Shown: positions 15,887 to 25,800, numbered from the stretch's first letter. The stretch is DNA of 64,000 bases from a beta proteobacterium AAP51 (GCA_001295905.1 LJHT01000039.1:1-64000), one strand, 5' to 3'. The notes: generated by a model from the letters alone, not told the origin. Numbers and translations: made by a program.

Positions 15887-16797
15887 TGGGCCGCCACCTG
15901 GGTGCGGTTCGACAGCCCCCACACATAGGCACCCAGCACATGCACCTGCTCGGGCGTGAGCAGCTTGCCCTGCGCCGGCATCACGTTGTTCCTGCCCTGC
16001 GTGATGATGTTGACGATGGCCTGCTCACCCCAGCCGTGCAGCCAGATCTTGTCGGTGAGGTTGGGCGCACCCAGCGCCGGGTTGCCCTTGCCCTCGGCGC
16101 CGTGGCAGGCCGCACAGGTGGCGAACTTGGCCTTGCCCAGCTGTGCAGCCAGGCTGTTGTGCGCGCTGCCCGAAAGGCTGAGCACATAGTTCGCCACGTT
16201 GCGCACGTCTTCAGGCGTGCCCACGGCCGGCGCCATGGCGGGCATCACCCCAACGCGGCCTTCGGTGATCACGGTCTTGATGTAGTCGTGCGTGCCGCTG
16301 CCCAGCCAGTCGTTGTCGGCCAGGTTGGGGAAGCCCTTGCTGCCGCGCGCATCGCTGCCGTGGCACTGCGCGCAATTGTTCAGGTACAGGCGCTGGCCTA
16401 TGCCCATGGCCACGGGGTCGCGCGCCAGCTCTTCCACTTTCATCGGCGTGAAGCGGGCATACACCGGGGCCATGGCGGCCACGGCCTTCTTCTGCTCAGC
16501 TTCGTACTGGCCGGCGCTGGTCCACTTCAGCGTGCCGGGGTGGGTGGCCAGGCCGGGGTAGAAGGCCAGGTACACGGCGGCGAAGACCACGGTGATGACG
16601 AACAGCCACATCCACCAGCGCGGCAGCGGGTTGTTCAGTTCGCGCAGGTCTTCGTCCCACACGTGGCCGGTGGTGTTGTCGTCGGCCATCACGCGGCGGC
16701 GTGCAGCCACCAGCAGCAGGAAGATGCAGAACACCAGCCCCGCCACGGTGACTGCAGCCACGAACCAGGCCCAGCCCGGGTTGATGAAGTCACTCAC
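15883..16797 (-). CDS. ccoP: cbb3-type cytochrome c oxidase subunit III (dihaem)
   Basis: A 304-residue membrane-anchored dihaem cytochrome c that feeds electrons to CcoO and CcoN. Two membrane segments at about residues 10-32 and 60-80 match the longer CcoP type. Haem-binding motifs CAQCH (142-146) and CAACH (228-232) are present, with Met ligands in GVMPAMAP and NVMPAQG. The gene overlaps ccoQ by 8 bases and ccoG by 4, so the operon is translationally coupled. Confidence 0.96.
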   Translation of the reverse strand: MSDFINPGWAWFVAAVTVAGLVFCIFLLLVAARRRVMADDNTTGHVWDEDLRELNNPLPRWWMWLFVITVVFAAVYLAFYPGLATHPGTLKWTSAGQYEAEQKKAVAAMAPVYARFTPMKVEELARDPVAMGIGQRLYLNNCAQCHGSDARGSKGFPNLADNDWLGSGTHDYIKTVITEGRVGVMPAMAPAVGTPEDVRNVANYVLSLSGSAHNSLAAQLGKAKFATCAACHGAEGKGNPALGAPNLTDKIWLHGWGEQAIVNIITQGRNNVMPAQGKLLTPEQVHVLGAYVWGLSNRTQVAAQ

Positions 16798-16966
16798 GGC
16801 GCTGGCCCTCCTGCCGCGGGGCGGCGTTGTCGTCTTCCAGGAAAGGCAGCAGGGCTGCGGCCTCGTGGTCGGCGCTGCGGCGGCGGCTGTAGGTGTGCAG
16901 CACCAGCAGCAGGAACAGCACCAGCCCGCTGACCGTGACCAGCACCCTCAGGTCATTCACATCCAT
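16790..16966 (-). CDS. ccoQ: cbb3-type cytochrome oxidase subunit CcoQ (FixQ)
   Basis: A 58-residue small subunit with one membrane segment (LRVLVTVSGLVLFLLLVLHTY) and a charged cytoplasmic tail, as in CcoQ/FixQ, which stabilises the cbb3 complex. The start ATG at 16966 follows the ccoO stop by 16 bases. The frame is open upstream but runs into ccoO. It overlaps the ccoP start. Confidence 0.88.
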   Translation of the reverse strand: MDVNDLRVLVTVSGLVLFLLLVLHTYSRRRSADHEAAALLPFLEDDNAAPRQEGQRRE

Positions 16967-16982
16967 GTTCTCGACTCCCGGT

Positions 16983-17603
16983 TCACTTGCGCGCGGTGCC
17001 CAGCACCTGCAGGTAGGCGATGAGCGCATCCATCTCGGTGCGGCCCTTCACCTCTTCGGCGGCCTTGGCGATGTCTTCGTCGGTGTAGGGCACGCCCACC
17101 GTCCGCAGCGCTTTCATGCGCGGCGCCATGTCGTCGGGGTCGACAGTGGCTTTCAGCAGCCAGGGGTAGGCCGGCATGTTCGATTCGGGCACCAGGTCGC
17201 GCGGGTTGTAGAGGTGGATGAGGTGCCACTCATCGCTGTACTTGCCGCCCACGCGGTGCAGGTCGGGGCCGGTGCGCTTGCTGCCCCACTGGAAGGGGTG
17301 GTCGTAGACGAACTCGCCGGCCTGCGAGAGCTGGCCGTAGCGCAGCGCCTCGGCGCGGAAGGGGCGCACCATCTGCGAGTGGCAGTTGTAGCAACCCTCG
17401 CGCAGGTAGATGTCGCGCCCCGCCAGCTGCATGGCGGTGTAGGGCTTCACGCCTTCCAGCGGCTGCGTGGTGGAGCGCTGGAAGAAGAGGGGAACGATCT
17501 CCACCAGCCCACCCACGGCCACCGCCAGCAGGATGAGCACGATCATCAGGAAATTGCTGGTCTCGATCTTCTCGTGACCGCCGGGCTTTTGTGCTTGTGC
17601 CAT
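16983..17603 (-). CDS. ccoO: cbb3-type cytochrome c oxidase subunit II (monohaem)
   Basis: A 206-residue monohaem cytochrome c subunit. One N-terminal membrane anchor ([24 protein letters not shown]) is followed by [14 protein letters not shown], with haem Cys71, Cys74 and His75. The region [16 protein letters not shown] and a later SNMPAYPWL, whose Met is the likely axial ligand, are typical of CcoO. It lies 18 bases downstream of ccoN and upstream of ccoQ. Confidence 0.96.
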   Translation of the reverse strand: MAQAQKPGGHEKIETSNFLMIVLILLAVAVGGLVEIVPLFFQRSTTQPLEGVKPYTAMQLAGRDIYLREGCYNCHSQMVRPFRAEALRYGQLSQAGEFVYDHPFQWGSKRTGPDLHRVGGKYSDEWHLIHLYNPRDLVPESNMPAYPWLLKATVDPDDMAPRMKALRTVGVPYTDEDIAKAAEEVKGRTEMDALIAYLQVLGTARK

Positions 17604-17621
17604 TGCAGGACTCCAGGGCGT

Positions 17622-19127
17622 TCAGGCGTGGGCCGGCGTGGCGCCGACGGCGGGGATGCGCACCTCGGCCGCGCGGCCGCCGCGCACCGTCATCACGGTG
17701 TTCCAGGCCATGATCAGCATGCCGCCCAGGTAGAGCAGGCCGCCCAGCAGACGCACCACGTAGTAGGGAAAGGTGGCCTTCACGCTTTCGACGAAGCTGT
17801 AGACCAGCGTGCCGTCGGGGTTCACGGCGCGCCACATCAGGCCCTGCATCACACCGGCGATCCACATCGCGGCGATGTAGAGCACGATGCCCACGGTGGC
17901 CACCCAGAAGTGCACCTCGATGGCCTTCACGCTGTACATCTGCTTCTGGCCGAACAGGCGCGGAATCAGGTAGTACAGGCTGCCCATGCTGATGAGGCCC
18001 ACCCAGCCCAGGGCGCCGCTGTGCACGTGGCCCACCGTCCAGTCGGTGTAGTGGCTGAGGGCGTTGACGGTCTTGATGGACATCATCGGGCCCTCGAAGG
18101 TGCTCATGCCGTAGAAGCTGAGCGACACGATGAGGAACTTCAGGATGGGGTCGTCGCGCAGCTTGTGCCAGGCACCGCTGAGCGTCATGATGCCGTTGAT
18201 CATGCCGCCCCAGCTGGGCGCCAGCAGCACCAGGCTGAAGACCATGCCCACGCTCTGCGCCCAGTCAGGCAGCGCGGTGTAGTGCAGGTGGTGGGGGCCG
18301 GCCCACATGTAGGTGAAGATCAGCGCCCAGAAGTGCACGATGCTCAGGCGGTAGCTGTACACCGGGCGCTCGGCCTGCTTCGGAATGAAGTAGTACATCA
18401 TCCCCAGGAAGCCGGCCGTGAGGAAGAAGCCCACCGCGTTGTGGCCGTACCACCACTGCACCATGGCGTCCTGCACGCCGGCGTAGGCGCTGTAGCTCTT
18501 GAACAGGCCCGCCGGGATGGCCGCGCTGTTCACGATGTGCAGCAAGGCCACGGCGATGATGAAGGCGCCGAAGAACCAGTTGGCCACGTAGATGTGGCGC
18601 ACCTTGCGCATGCCGATGGTGCCGAAGAAGACGATGGCGTAGCTGACCCATACCACGGCAATGAGCAGGTCGATGGGCCACTCGAGCTCGGCGTATTCCT
18701 TGCCTTGCGTGTAGCCCAGCGGCAGCGTGATGGCCGCTGCCAGGATGACGAGCTGCCAGCCCCAGAAGGTGAAGAGCGCGAGCTTGGGCGCGAACAGCCG
18801 CGCCTGGCAGGTGCGCTGCACCACGTGGTACGAACACGCGAAGAGCGTGCAACCGCCGAAGGCGAAGATCACCGCGTTGGTGTGCAGCGGCCGCAGGCGG
18901 CCGTAGCTCAGCCACGAGATGCCGAAGTTCAGCTCGGGCCAGGTGAGCTGGGCCGCGATGACCACACCCACCAGCATGCCCACCACGCCCCAGAGCACGG
19001 CGGCCAGCGAGAAGAGCCTGACGGTGGTGTCGCTGTACACCCCCGCGTCTGCGGCGGTGCCTGAGCCTGAACTCATGCCCGTGTGTGTGCCCTTGCCGGG
19101 GGCGATGCTGGCGGCCGTGGATGCCAT
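17622..19127 (-). CDS. ccoN: cbb3-type cytochrome c oxidase subunit I (catalytic)
   Basis: A 501-residue haem-copper oxidase catalytic subunit that reduces oxygen with high affinity and pumps protons. Twelve or so membrane segments are visible, with [15 protein letters not shown] (haem b ligand), the copper and active-site His/Tyr region [26 protein letters not shown], and [13 protein letters not shown]. The Gly/Ser/Ala-rich N-terminal extension is long, and a second ATG at residue 18 could also serve. It heads the ccoNOQP operon and lies downstream of an FNR-type box. It ends 18 bases before ccoO. Confidence 0.97.
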   Translation of the reverse strand: MASTAASIAPGKGTHTGMSSGSGTAADAGVYSDTTVRLFSLAAVLWGVVGMLVGVVIAAQLTWPELNFGISWLSYGRLRPLHTNAVIFAFGGCTLFACSYHVVQRTCQARLFAPKLALFTFWGWQLVILAAAITLPLGYTQGKEYAELEWPIDLLIAVVWVSYAIVFFGTIGMRKVRHIYVANWFFGAFIIAVALLHIVNSAAIPAGLFKSYSAYAGVQDAMVQWWYGHNAVGFFLTAGFLGMMYYFIPKQAERPVYSYRLSIVHFWALIFTYMWAGPHHLHYTALPDWAQSVGMVFSLVLLAPSWGGMINGIMTLSGAWHKLRDDPILKFLIVSLSFYGMSTFEGPMMSIKTVNALSHYTDWTVGHVHSGALGWVGLISMGSLYYLIPRLFGQKQMYSVKAIEVHFWVATVGIVLYIAAMWIAGVMQGLMWRAVNPDGTLVYSFVESVKATFPYYVVRLLGGLLYLGGMLIMAWNTVMTVRGGRAAEVRIPAVGATPAHA

Positions 19128-19163
19128 GGGTCCTCTCCTCTGGGGTACTTCAGAAAACTGTGA

Positions 19164-19355
19164 TCACGATTCTTCTGTGCGGCCGGCTGCGCGGCCTTGA
19201 CGCCCATCAAGTGCACCGGCTTCATCCGTCAGGATGCGTTCAGCCTCGCCTTCGAGCTCTTCGAACTGACCGCGATGCACGGCCCAGCCGAACACGGCGA
19301 TGATCAGCAGCACCAGCAGTGCCGACAGCGGGATGAGCAGGTACAGGCTTTCCAT
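19164..19355 (-). CDS. ccoS: cbb3 oxidase maturation protein CcoS (FixS)
   Basis: A 63-residue protein with one N-terminal membrane segment (LYLLIPLSALLVLLIIAVFGWAV) followed by HRGQFEELEGEAERILTDE, the CcoS/FixS signature. It is needed to insert cofactors into cbb3 oxidase. The ATG at 19355 is 17 bases after ccoI. Its 3' end carries the FNR-type box that serves ccoN. Confidence 0.92.
   Translation of the reverse strand: MESLYLLIPLSALLVLLIIAVFGWAVHRGQFEELEGEAERILTDEAGALDGRQGRAAGRTEES
19197..19210 (-). promoter_or_regulatory. FNR/ANR-type box upstream of ccoN
   Basis: TTGACGCCCATCAA matches TTGAT-N4-ATCAA at nine of ten informative positions. Its centre is about 77 bases upstream of the ccoN start, suitable for class II activation from a start site near 19162. 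It lies inside the ccoS coding region. Confidence 0.75.
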
Positions 19356-19371
19356 CGCGGCGCCGCCAGCT

Positions 19372-21666
19372 TCAGCGCGCGGCACGCAAGGCGTTGCCGA
19401 TGACCAGCAGCGAACTCGCCGCCATGCCCAGCCCGGCCGCCCAGGGCGGCAGCCAGCCCACCAGCGCCAGCGGAATGCAGGTGGCGTTGTAGACCGCCGC
19501 CCACACCATGTTCTGCCGCACGATGCGCACGGCGCGCTGCGCAGTGCGGCGTGCCTGCACCAGGCTGCGCAGGTCGTTCGAGGTGATGACGGCATCGGCC
19601 TGGCTGCGCGCCACGAGCGCGCCCTGCCCCATGGCCAGCGAGACATCGGCACGGGCCAGCACGGGTGCGTCGTTGATGCCATCGCCCACCATGGCCACGG
19701 TGCGGCCGGCCTGCTGGGCCTGCGTGAGAGCGGCCAGCTTCAGCTCGGGCGTGGCGTGGGCACGCCAATCGCTCAGCTGCAGGCGCTGCGCCAGGGCTTG
19801 CGCGCGCTCGGGCGCGTCGCCCGTCAGCAGGCTGAGCTGCAGGCCCTCGGCGGCCAGGGCCTGCAAGGCCTGCAGCGTGCCGGGGCGCAGGCTTTCCTCG
19901 AGCTGGAAGCTGGCCATGAGCTGGCCCGCGCGGCCCAGCACCAGGCGCGTGGCGGGCGGGGCGCCCGTGGGGTCCAGCGCCGCGGCCCACGCCGGTGCAC
20001 CGAGGCGCCATTCCTGGCCCTCGGCGTCGAAACCGCGCAGGCCGCTGCCCGCCTGCTCTTCCACGCGCTGCCAGGCAGGCAGGGCTTGCGTGGCCACCGG
20101 GCAGGCTTCGACCAAGGCCTGCGCCACCGGGTGGGCCGACCAGCCCGCCAAGGCCGCTGCGAAACGCAGCGCGGCTTCTTCAGGGCGGCCGCCCTGCCCT
20201 GCGAACGCAGCCACACCGGCCGCGCTGAGCTGCACGCCGCTGCAGTGCGGGCGGTCGTCCGTGAGCGTGCCGGTCTTGTCGAGAAACACCTGCTGCACGC
20301 GTGCCAGGCGCTCCAGCGCTTCCAGCCGTTGCAGCAGCACGCCGCGGCGCGCCAGGCCCTGCGCCGCGGCCACCAGCGTGGCCGGCGCGGCCAGAGAAAG
20401 GGCGCAAGGGCAGGTGACGATGAGCACCGACACCGCCACCCACACCGCACGGCTGGGGTCGATGACGCTCCACGCGGCCGCCGCGCCAGCCGCCAGCAGC
20501 AGCACCGTCCAGAGGAAGGGCGCAGCCCAGCGGTCGGCCAGGCGCGCAGCCGCCGGGCGCTGCGCGCTGGCGCTCTTCATCATCGAGACGATGGCCTGCA
20601 GCCGGGTGTCGCCGCCCACGCGCTGCACGCGCACGAGCACCGGCGCGCCCAGGTTGGTGCTGCCGGCCACCACGGCGGCGCCCAGCGGCTTGTCCACGGG
20701 CAGGCTTTCGCCGGTGAGCAGGGCTTCGTCGGCCTGCGTGTGGCCTTCTTCCACCAGACCGTCGGCCGGGAAGGCCTGGCCCAGCGGCACGCGCAGCAGG
20801 TCGCCCGGGCGCAGGCGCTGCACGCTCACGGCCGTGGCCTGGCCATCGGCGCCGATGCGCCAGGCCGTTTCAGGCAGGCGCGCGAGCGAGGCCTCCAGCG
20901 CATCGGCGGCACGGTGGCGGGCGCGCAGTTCCAGGTAGCGGGCGCCGAGCAGGAAGCTGACGAACATCGTCAGCGAATCGAAATACACCTCGTGGCCGAA
21001 GAGGCCGTCGGGCGAGAAGGTGGCGCCGGTGCTGGCCACGAAAGTGATGAGCACGCCCAGTGCCACCGGCACGTCCATGCCGATGCGGCGTGTGCGCAGC
21101 GCGACCCAGGCGCCGCTGAAGAAAGGGGTGGCGGCGAAGGCCATCACCGGCAGGCTGACCAGCCAGCTGCCCCAGTTCAGCAGCTGCGCGATGTCGGGCG
21201 CCAGTTCTCCCGGGGCCGTCACATAGCTCGGCCAGGCCAGCATCATCACCTGCATGCCGCAGAAGGCCGCCACGAACAGGCGCCACAAGGCCTGGCGGTG
21301 CGCCTGGCGGCGCAGCGCACGGGCGGGCGCGGCGGTGTCGGGCACGGCGTCGTAGCCGGCGCTGCGCACGGCGACGATCAAGGCCGAAGGGCGGGCCTGC
21401 GCCGGGTCCCAGCGCACGGTGGCCCGCTCGCTGGCGGCGCTGACAGAGGCGTGCTGCACGCCCGGCACGCCGAGCAGTGCGTGTTCGATCAGGTCGCCGC
21501 AGGCGGCGCAGTGCAGGCCCGAAAGCGCCAGCGTGGTTTCAGCGAGCGGCTGGCCGGCAGGGCCCTGCAGCCACCGCGTGCAGCCGCTGAACTCGGCAGG
21601 GTCGTCGAGGACGGCCAGGCGAACGTCATGCAGGGCTTGGGCGGGTACAGCAGTGGCGGGAGACAT
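19372..21666 (-). CDS. ccoI: Copper-transporting P-type ATPase for cbb3 assembly
   Basis: A 764-residue P1B-type ATPase that exports copper for cbb3 oxidase assembly. The N-terminal metal domain has LSGLHCAACGDLIEHAL (Cys53, Cys56). The membrane metal site CPC lies in IVTCPCALSLAAP, the phosphorylation site is DKTGTLT, and the nucleotide and hinge motifs are GWSAHPVAQAL (HP) and MVGDGINDAPVLARADVSLAMG. The N-terminal extension before the metal domain is typical of FixI/CcoI rather than CopA. It is upstream of ccoS in the same orientation and divergent from the DUF192 gene. Confidence 0.94.
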   Translation of the reverse strand: MSPATAVPAQALHDVRLAVLDDPAEFSGCTRWLQGPAGQPLAETTLALSGLHCAACGDLIEHALLGVPGVQHASVSAASERATVRWDPAQARPSALIVAVRSAGYDAVPDTAAPARALRRQAHRQALWRLFVAAFCGMQVMMLAWPSYVTAPGELAPDIAQLLNWGSWLVSLPVMAFAATPFFSGAWVALRTRRIGMDVPVALGVLITFVASTGATFSPDGLFGHEVYFDSLTMFVSFLLGARYLELRARHRAADALEASLARLPETAWRIGADGQATAVSVQRLRPGDLLRVPLGQAFPADGLVEEGHTQADEALLTGESLPVDKPLGAAVVAGSTNLGAPVLVRVQRVGGDTRLQAIVSMMKSASAQRPAAARLADRWAAPFLWTVLLLAAGAAAAWSVIDPSRAVWVAVSVLIVTCPCALSLAAPATLVAAAQGLARRGVLLQRLEALERLARVQQVFLDKTGTLTDDRPHCSGVQLSAAGVAAFAGQGGRPEEAALRFAAALAGWSAHPVAQALVEACPVATQALPAWQRVEEQAGSGLRGFDAEGQEWRLGAPAWAAALDPTGAPPATRLVLGRAGQLMASFQLEESLRPGTLQALQALAAEGLQLSLLTGDAPERAQALAQRLQLSDWRAHATPELKLAALTQAQQAGRTVAMVGDGINDAPVLARADVSLAMGQGALVARSQADAVITSNDLRSLVQARRTAQRAVRIVRQNMVWAAVYNATCIPLALVGWLPPWAAGLGMAASSLLVIGNALRAAR

Positions 21667-21719
21667 CGGCAGGGCCAGATGGGATGCACATAATCTAGGC
21701 TCATCACCCTGCCCAGTCC

Positions 21720-22181
21720 ATGATCTTCATCAAGCCCACCCTCTTTCGCCTGCTCGCAGCGTTTGCCCTGGCCTTCGCAGCCACGGCCAGCGCACAGACA
21801 GGGCCGCAGCCCAAGCTGAAGACGGTGCCGCTCACCGCGGGCATGCACGTCATCCAGGCCGAATTGGCCATCACGCCCGAGCAGCAGCAAATCGGCATGA
21901 TGTTCCGCCGCACGATGGGCGCCAACGAAGCCATGCTCTTCATCGAAGAGACCGCCAGCGTGCGCTGCTTCTGGATGCGCAACACCTTCATTCCGCTGAG
22001 CATCGCCTTCCTGGCCGACGACGGCACTATCGTCAACATTGCCGACATGCAGCCGCAGTCGGACCAATCGCACTGCTCGGCGCAACCGGTGCGCTACGCG
22101 CTGGAGATGAACATGGGCTGGTTCGCCAAGCGCGGCATCAAGGCCGGCAGCCGCATCCGTGGCGGCCCCTTCGGCAAGTAG
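21720..22181 (+). CDS. DUF192 family exported protein
   Basis: A 153-residue exported protein of the DUF192 family. The signal peptide runs to ATASAQ at about residue 25. The DUF192 core is clear: IQAELAITPEQQQIGMMFRR, NEAMLFIEETASVRCFWMRNTFIPLSIAFL and a C-terminal YALEMNMGWFAKRGIKAGSRI. The biochemical function of this widespread small beta-barrel is not established. It is divergent from ccoI with about 50 bases between. A bidirectional hairpin follows. Confidence 0.9.
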   Translation: MIFIKPTLFRLLAAFALAFAATASAQTGPQPKLKTVPLTAGMHVIQAELAITPEQQQIGMMFRRTMGANEAMLFIEETASVRCFWMRNTFIPLSIAFLADDGTIVNIADMQPQSDQSHCSAQPVRYALEMNMGWFAKRGIKAGSRIRGGPFGK

Positions 22182-22218
22182 CCGTGCGCGCCGGCAAGCC
22201 GGCAGCCTTCAAAACGCC

Positions 22219-22240
22219 AACGGGCCCTCGCGGGCCCGTT
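22219..22240. terminator. Hairpin terminator between DUF192 gene and sodB
   Basis: Perfect 9-bp stem AACGGGCCC/GGGCCCGTT with a 4-base loop, followed on the plus strand by GTTCGTT. It lies between two convergent genes and probably serves both. The T-run is weak on both strands. Confidence 0.65.
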
Positions 22241-22274
22241 GTTCGTTGCGGCAGGCGGCCGCAGCCGCCTGGCT

Positions 22275-22856
22275 TCAGGCGAAGTTCTTTTCGGCGAACT
22301 CCCAGTTCACCAGCTTGTCGAGGAAGGTCTCGACGAACTTCGGGCGCGCGTTGCGGTAGTCGATGTAGTAGGCGTGTTCCCACACGTCCACCGTGAGCAG
22401 GGCCTTGTCGGCGGTGGTCAGCGGCGTACCGGCAGCACCGGTGTTGACGATGTCGACGCTGCCGTCGGGCTTCTTCACCAGCCAGGTCCAGCCGCTGCCG
22501 AAGTTGCCCACGGCGCTCTTGGTGAAGGCTTCCTTGAAGGCGGCGTAGCTGCCCCACTTGGCGTTGATGGCCGCAGCCAGCGCGCCGCCGGGTTCGCCAC
22601 CGCCGGCGGGCTTCATGCAGTGCCAGAAGAAGGTGTGGTTCCAGATTTGGGCCGAGTTGTTGTAGATGCCGCCGCTACTCTTCTTGATGATGTCTTCCAA
22701 AGACATCTCTTCGAATTCGGTGCCCTTCTGCAGGTTGTTCAGGTTCACCACGTAGGCGTTGTGGTGCTTGCCGTGGTGGAACTCCAGCGTCTCTTGGCTG
22801 TAGTGCGGGGCCAGGGCGTCGATGGCGTACGGCAGTGCGGGCAGGGTGTGTTGCAT
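22275..22856 (-). CDS. sodB: Superoxide dismutase (Fe/Mn family)
   Basis: A 193-residue superoxide dismutase of the iron type by sequence character. Metal ligands are visible: His in [13 protein letters not shown], His in NHTFFWHCM, and Asp/His in [17 protein letters not shown]. The Ala-Gly-Gly-Gly segment after FFWHCM and the conserved GSGWTWLV are present. ATG 22856 gives the usual start [25 protein letters not shown] element (minus strand, 22914-22919) about 60 bases upstream could be the -10 box. No partner genes adjoin. Confidence 0.95.
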   Translation of the reverse strand: MQHTLPALPYAIDALAPHYSQETLEFHHGKHHNAYVVNLNNLQKGTEFEEMSLEDIIKKSSGGIYNNSAQIWNHTFFWHCMKPAGGGEPGGALAAAINAKWGSYAAFKEAFTKSAVGNFGSGWTWLVKKPDGSVDIVNTGAAGTPLTTADKALLTVDVWEHAYYIDYRNARPKFVETFLDKLVNWEFAEKNFA

Positions 22857-22951
22857 GGTGCTGGATTCCTTGGGCGTTGATGGAAGCAGAGCGGGGCCTT
22901 CAGCCTCACAAGCATTGTAGGCAGCCGCTTGGCCGGTGCTGCCGGCAGGGA

Positions 22952-24322
22952 CTAGGCGGCGGGGTCGGGTAAACCGGCCGCGCCAGGCTTGGCGGGGTCG
23001 GCAGGCGCCAGGGGCAGCCCCTGCGCCACCGGCCCGGGCAGCACGCTGTGCACCTGCGCCAGGGCCTGGCCATCGGCCCACACGGCGCGCACCTGCTGGC
23101 CGGGCTGCAGGGCGCGCACGCTCAGCACCGGCCGGCCGTCTGCACCTTCCACCCAGGCATAACCGCGCTGCAGCACGCGGTGCGGGTCGTGCGCCTGCAA
23201 GGCCTGCTGCGCCGCCTGCAGCCGCAAGGGCTCGGCCTGCAGGCGCTGCCGAAGGGCCCGCTGCAGGCGCTGCTGCAAGAGCTGCGGGGCTTCGGCGAGG
23301 CGTTGCCGGCGTTGCTGCAGCGCGCGCTGCAGACGGCCGGCCAGGCTGTCCAGGCGCTGGCCCTGCCCCTGCAGGCTGCGTGCGGGCTGGCCCAGGCGCA
23401 AGGCCAGCGTGTCCACGCGCTGCGCCTGTGCCTGCAACGCACGCACCACGCCGCGCCGCAGAAAGGCCGCACGGGCCTGCAAGGCGGCCAGCGCCTCTTC
23501 GCGTGCCGGGGCGGCCAGTTCGGCGGCCGCCGTGGGCGTGGGGGCGCGCAGGTCGGCCACGAGGTCGCACAAGGTGATGTCGGTTTCGTGGCCCACGCCG
23601 CACACCACGGGCAGCGGGCAGGCGGCCACGGCCTGCACCACCCGTTCGTCGTTGAAGGCCCACAGGTCTTCCAGCGAGCCCCCGCCGCGCACGAGCAGCA
23701 GCACATCCACCTCGGCACGCTCGCCGGCCAGGCGCAAGGCCGCCACCAGGGCGGCCGGCGCTTCGGCGCCTTGCACGAGGCTGGGGTACACCACCACACG
23801 CAAGTTCGGCGCACGGCGCTTCAGCGTGGTCAGCACATCGTGCAACGCCGCAGCGCCCAGCGAGGTAACGATGCCCAGCACCCGCGGATGCACAGGCAGC
23901 GGCCGCTTGCGCGCGGCATCGAACAGGCCCTGGGCTTCCAGCCGCGCACGGCGGCGCAGGAACTCCTCGTACAAGGTGCCCGTGCCCAGGCGCTGCAGCG
24001 ACTCCACCACCATCTGCAGTTCGCCGCGCGCGTCGTAGATGCCCAGCCGCCCGCGGGCTTCCACCTGCTGGCCGTCGGCGGGCGAGAAGTCGGTGAGCAG
24101 GGCCGCGCGCCGGAACATCGCGCAGCGCAGCAGCGCCGGCGCGCCGTCGATGTCCTTCAGCGCGAAGTAGCAGTGCCCGCTGCCCGCGCGGGAGAAGCCC
24201 GAGAGTTCACCCCGCACCGTGACGGCGCCAAAGCGTGCCGCCAGGGCATCGCTGGTGGCCAGCAGCAAGGCCGCCACGCCCCAGGGCAGGCGCATGGGCG
24301 CGGCTTCTTCGCGCTCAGCCAT
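22952..24322 (-). CDS. xseA: Exodeoxyribonuclease VII large subunit
   Basis: A 456-residue large subunit of exonuclease VII, which degrades single-stranded DNA to oligonucleotides. The N-terminal OB-fold reads [22 protein letters not shown]. The catalytic core has [40 protein letters not shown] and [28 protein letters not shown] long Arg/Gln-rich coiled coil (about residues 260-380) precedes the C-terminal domain VLQRGYAWV. The start at 24322 is preferred; the frame also allows 24370. The small subunit xseB is not adjacent, which is common. Confidence 0.95.
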   Translation of the reverse strand: MAEREEAAPMRLPWGVAALLLATSDALAARFGAVTVRGELSGFSRAGSGHCYFALKDIDGAPALLRCAMFRRAALLTDFSPADGQQVEARGRLGIYDARGELQMVVESLQRLGTGTLYEEFLRRRARLEAQGLFDAARKRPLPVHPRVLGIVTSLGAAALHDVLTTLKRRAPNLRVVVYPSLVQGAEAPAALVAALRLAGERAEVDVLLLVRGGGSLEDLWAFNDERVVQAVAACPLPVVCGVGHETDITLCDLVADLRAPTPTAAAELAAPAREEALAALQARAAFLRRGVVRALQAQAQRVDTLALRLGQPARSLQGQGQRLDSLAGRLQRALQQRRQRLAEAPQLLQQRLQRALRQRLQAEPLRLQAAQQALQAHDPHRVLQRGYAWVEGADGRPVLSVRALQPGQQVRAVWADGQALAQVHSVLPGPVAQGLPLAPADPAKPGAAGLPDPAA

Positions 24323-24728
24323 GCGGGAAGCCAGGCTTGGCGCGGCCCAGGATGCCCACAGCCGCGCCAATGCTGGCGATTCGGGCCATCAGCTCGGTCA
24401 CAGAACAGTCACAGACGTGCAAGTCGTTGATGTGCATGAAGAATTTCTTGCCCAAAAAAACGGCAACGCAAGGCATCGCAAGCAGCGGCGCGGGTTTTGG
24501 CGGCGGGCTCAGGGCTTGCCCACAGAGTTGTCCACATCTTCGGTGAACCAAGGCGGCGCGCCTCGCAAGTGAAGGAAACCTGGCTTGGCGCCGCGGGGGC
24601 ATCGGCCATAATCCGCCGCAGCTTCAGCCCCCGAGCCGCCGTGGAAGGCGGGTGGGACGCCCGGCGTTCGGGCCCGACAGGGTTTGAACGGCCACAGATC
24701 TCAAGCCCGTTTCAAGCCCGAGACCCCC
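24323..24728. other. Divergent intergenic region xseA / exbB
   Basis: About 400 bases between the divergent xseA and exbB genes. It holds an A-run (24454-24460) and a plausible sigma-70 promoter for exbB near 24585-24612. No RNA gene or supported coding frame is visible. Confidence 0.5.
24585..24612 (+). promoter_or_regulatory. Putative sigma-70 promoter of the exbB operon
   Basis: TTGGCG and CATAAT hexamers separated by 16 bases, about 115 bases upstream of the exbB start. CATAAT is a good -10 box and TTGGCG a fair -35 box in a G+C-rich background. Prediction by eye only. Confidence 0.4.
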
Positions 24729-25373
24729 TTGCTGTCGATCATACAAGCGGCCGGTTGGCCCATCTGGACCCTCATCCTCAGTTCCATCGTCGCCCTGGCG
24801 CTCATCATCGAGCGCCTGTACCAGCTGCGGCCCTCGCTGGTGGCCCCGCCGCAGCTGCTGGACGAAGTGATCGGCGTCACCCGGGCCAGCCTGCCGGCGG
24901 CCGATGTGGTGAACAAGCTCGCCGAGAACTCGGTGCTGGGCAGCGTGCTGGCCGCCGGCCTGCGCAGCGTGATCGCCGAGCCGCGCATCAGCGAGCAGGC
25001 GCTGCGCCAGGCTTTCGAGAACGCCGGCCGCGCCGCCGTGCACAAGCTCGAGCGCTACCTCAACGCGCTGGGCACCATCGCTTCCTCGGCGCCCTTGCTG
25101 GGCCTGTTCGGCACCATCATCGGCATGATCGAGATCTTCGGTTCGCAGGCGCCCACCGGCCCGGGTGGCGTGGGCGGCAACCCGCAGCAGCTGGCACACG
25201 GCATCTCCATCGCCCTCTACAACACCGCCTTCGGGCTGATGGTGGCCATTCCTGCGCTGATGTTCTACCGCTACTTCCGCGGCCGCGTGGAAGACTTCCA
25301 GCTCTCGATGGAACTGGCCGCCGAACGCATGGTGCCGCACCTGATGCGCTTCGTCGTGCGCAACCAGGCCTGA
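24729..25373 (+). CDS. exbB: MotA/TolQ/ExbB family proton channel protein
   Basis: A 214-residue proton-channel subunit that energises TonB or Tol transport with its ExbD partner. Three membrane segments are visible: the first in GWPIWTLILSSIVALALIIERLYQL, the others in IASSAPLLGLFGTIIGMIEIFG and ISIALYNTAFGLMVAIPALMFYRYF. A TTG start at 24729 is chosen because it gives the family N-terminus (M)LSIIQAAGWPIW. An upstream TTG at 24684 adds 15 residues without family support. exbD follows after one base, then lpxK. This order is usual in Burkholderiales. Confidence 0.88.
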   Translation: MLSIIQAAGWPIWTLILSSIVALALIIERLYQLRPSLVAPPQLLDEVIGVTRASLPAADVVNKLAENSVLGSVLAAGLRSVIAEPRISEQALRQAFENAGRAAVHKLERYLNALGTIASSAPLLGLFGTIIGMIEIFGSQAPTGPGGVGGNPQQLAHGISIALYNTAFGLMVAIPALMFYRYFRGRVEDFQLSMELAAERMVPHLMRFVVRNQA

Positions 25374-25374
25374 G

Positions 25375-25800
25375 ATGAAGTTCAGCCGCCGCCCCCCGGA
25401 TGAGCCGGAGATCAACCTGATCCCGTTCATCGACGTGCTGCTGGTGGTGATGATCTTCCTGATGCTCAGCACCACCTTCTCGCGCTTCACCGAGCTGCAG
25501 ATCAACCTGCCCGCGGCTGATGCCGAGAAGCTGCAGCAGCGCCCCGGCGAGGTGCTGGTGGCGATTGCCGCCGACGGCCGCTACGCCATCAACAAGAAGG
25601 CCGTGGACGGCCGCAGCATCGAGCTGCTGACGGCCGAACTGGTGGCTGCCTCAGGGGGCCGGGCCGACACCGTGGTGATCATCTCCGCCGACGCCCTGGC
25701 CGCGCACCAGGCCGTGGTGAACGTGCTGGACGCCGCACGCCGCGCGGGCCTGGCACGGCTGACCTTCGCGGCGCAGTCGGGCACCGCCGCCGCGCGCTGA
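25375..25800 (+). CDS. exbD: ExbD/TolR family biopolymer transport protein
   Basis: A 141-residue inner-membrane protein with one N-terminal membrane segment in EINLIPFIDVLLVVMIFLMLSTTF. The conserved Asp in FIDVLLV is the proton-pathway residue. The periplasmic domain carries strands such as EVLVAIAADGRYAINKK and TVVIISADALAAHQAVVNVLDAARRAGL. It follows exbB with one base between and precedes lpxK. It pairs with ExbB. Confidence 0.92.
   Translation: MKFSRRPPDEPEINLIPFIDVLLVVMIFLMLSTTFSRFTELQINLPAADAEKLQQRPGEVLVAIAADGRYAINKKAVDGRSIELLTAELVAASGGRADTVVIISADALAAHQAVVNVLDAARRAGLARLTFAAQSGTAAAR

Noticed and set aside
24528..24536. TTGTCCACA, resembling a DnaA box
   Set aside because: One site with a mismatch to TTATCCACA, no cluster of boxes, no A+T-rich unwinding region and no dnaA/dnaN nearby.
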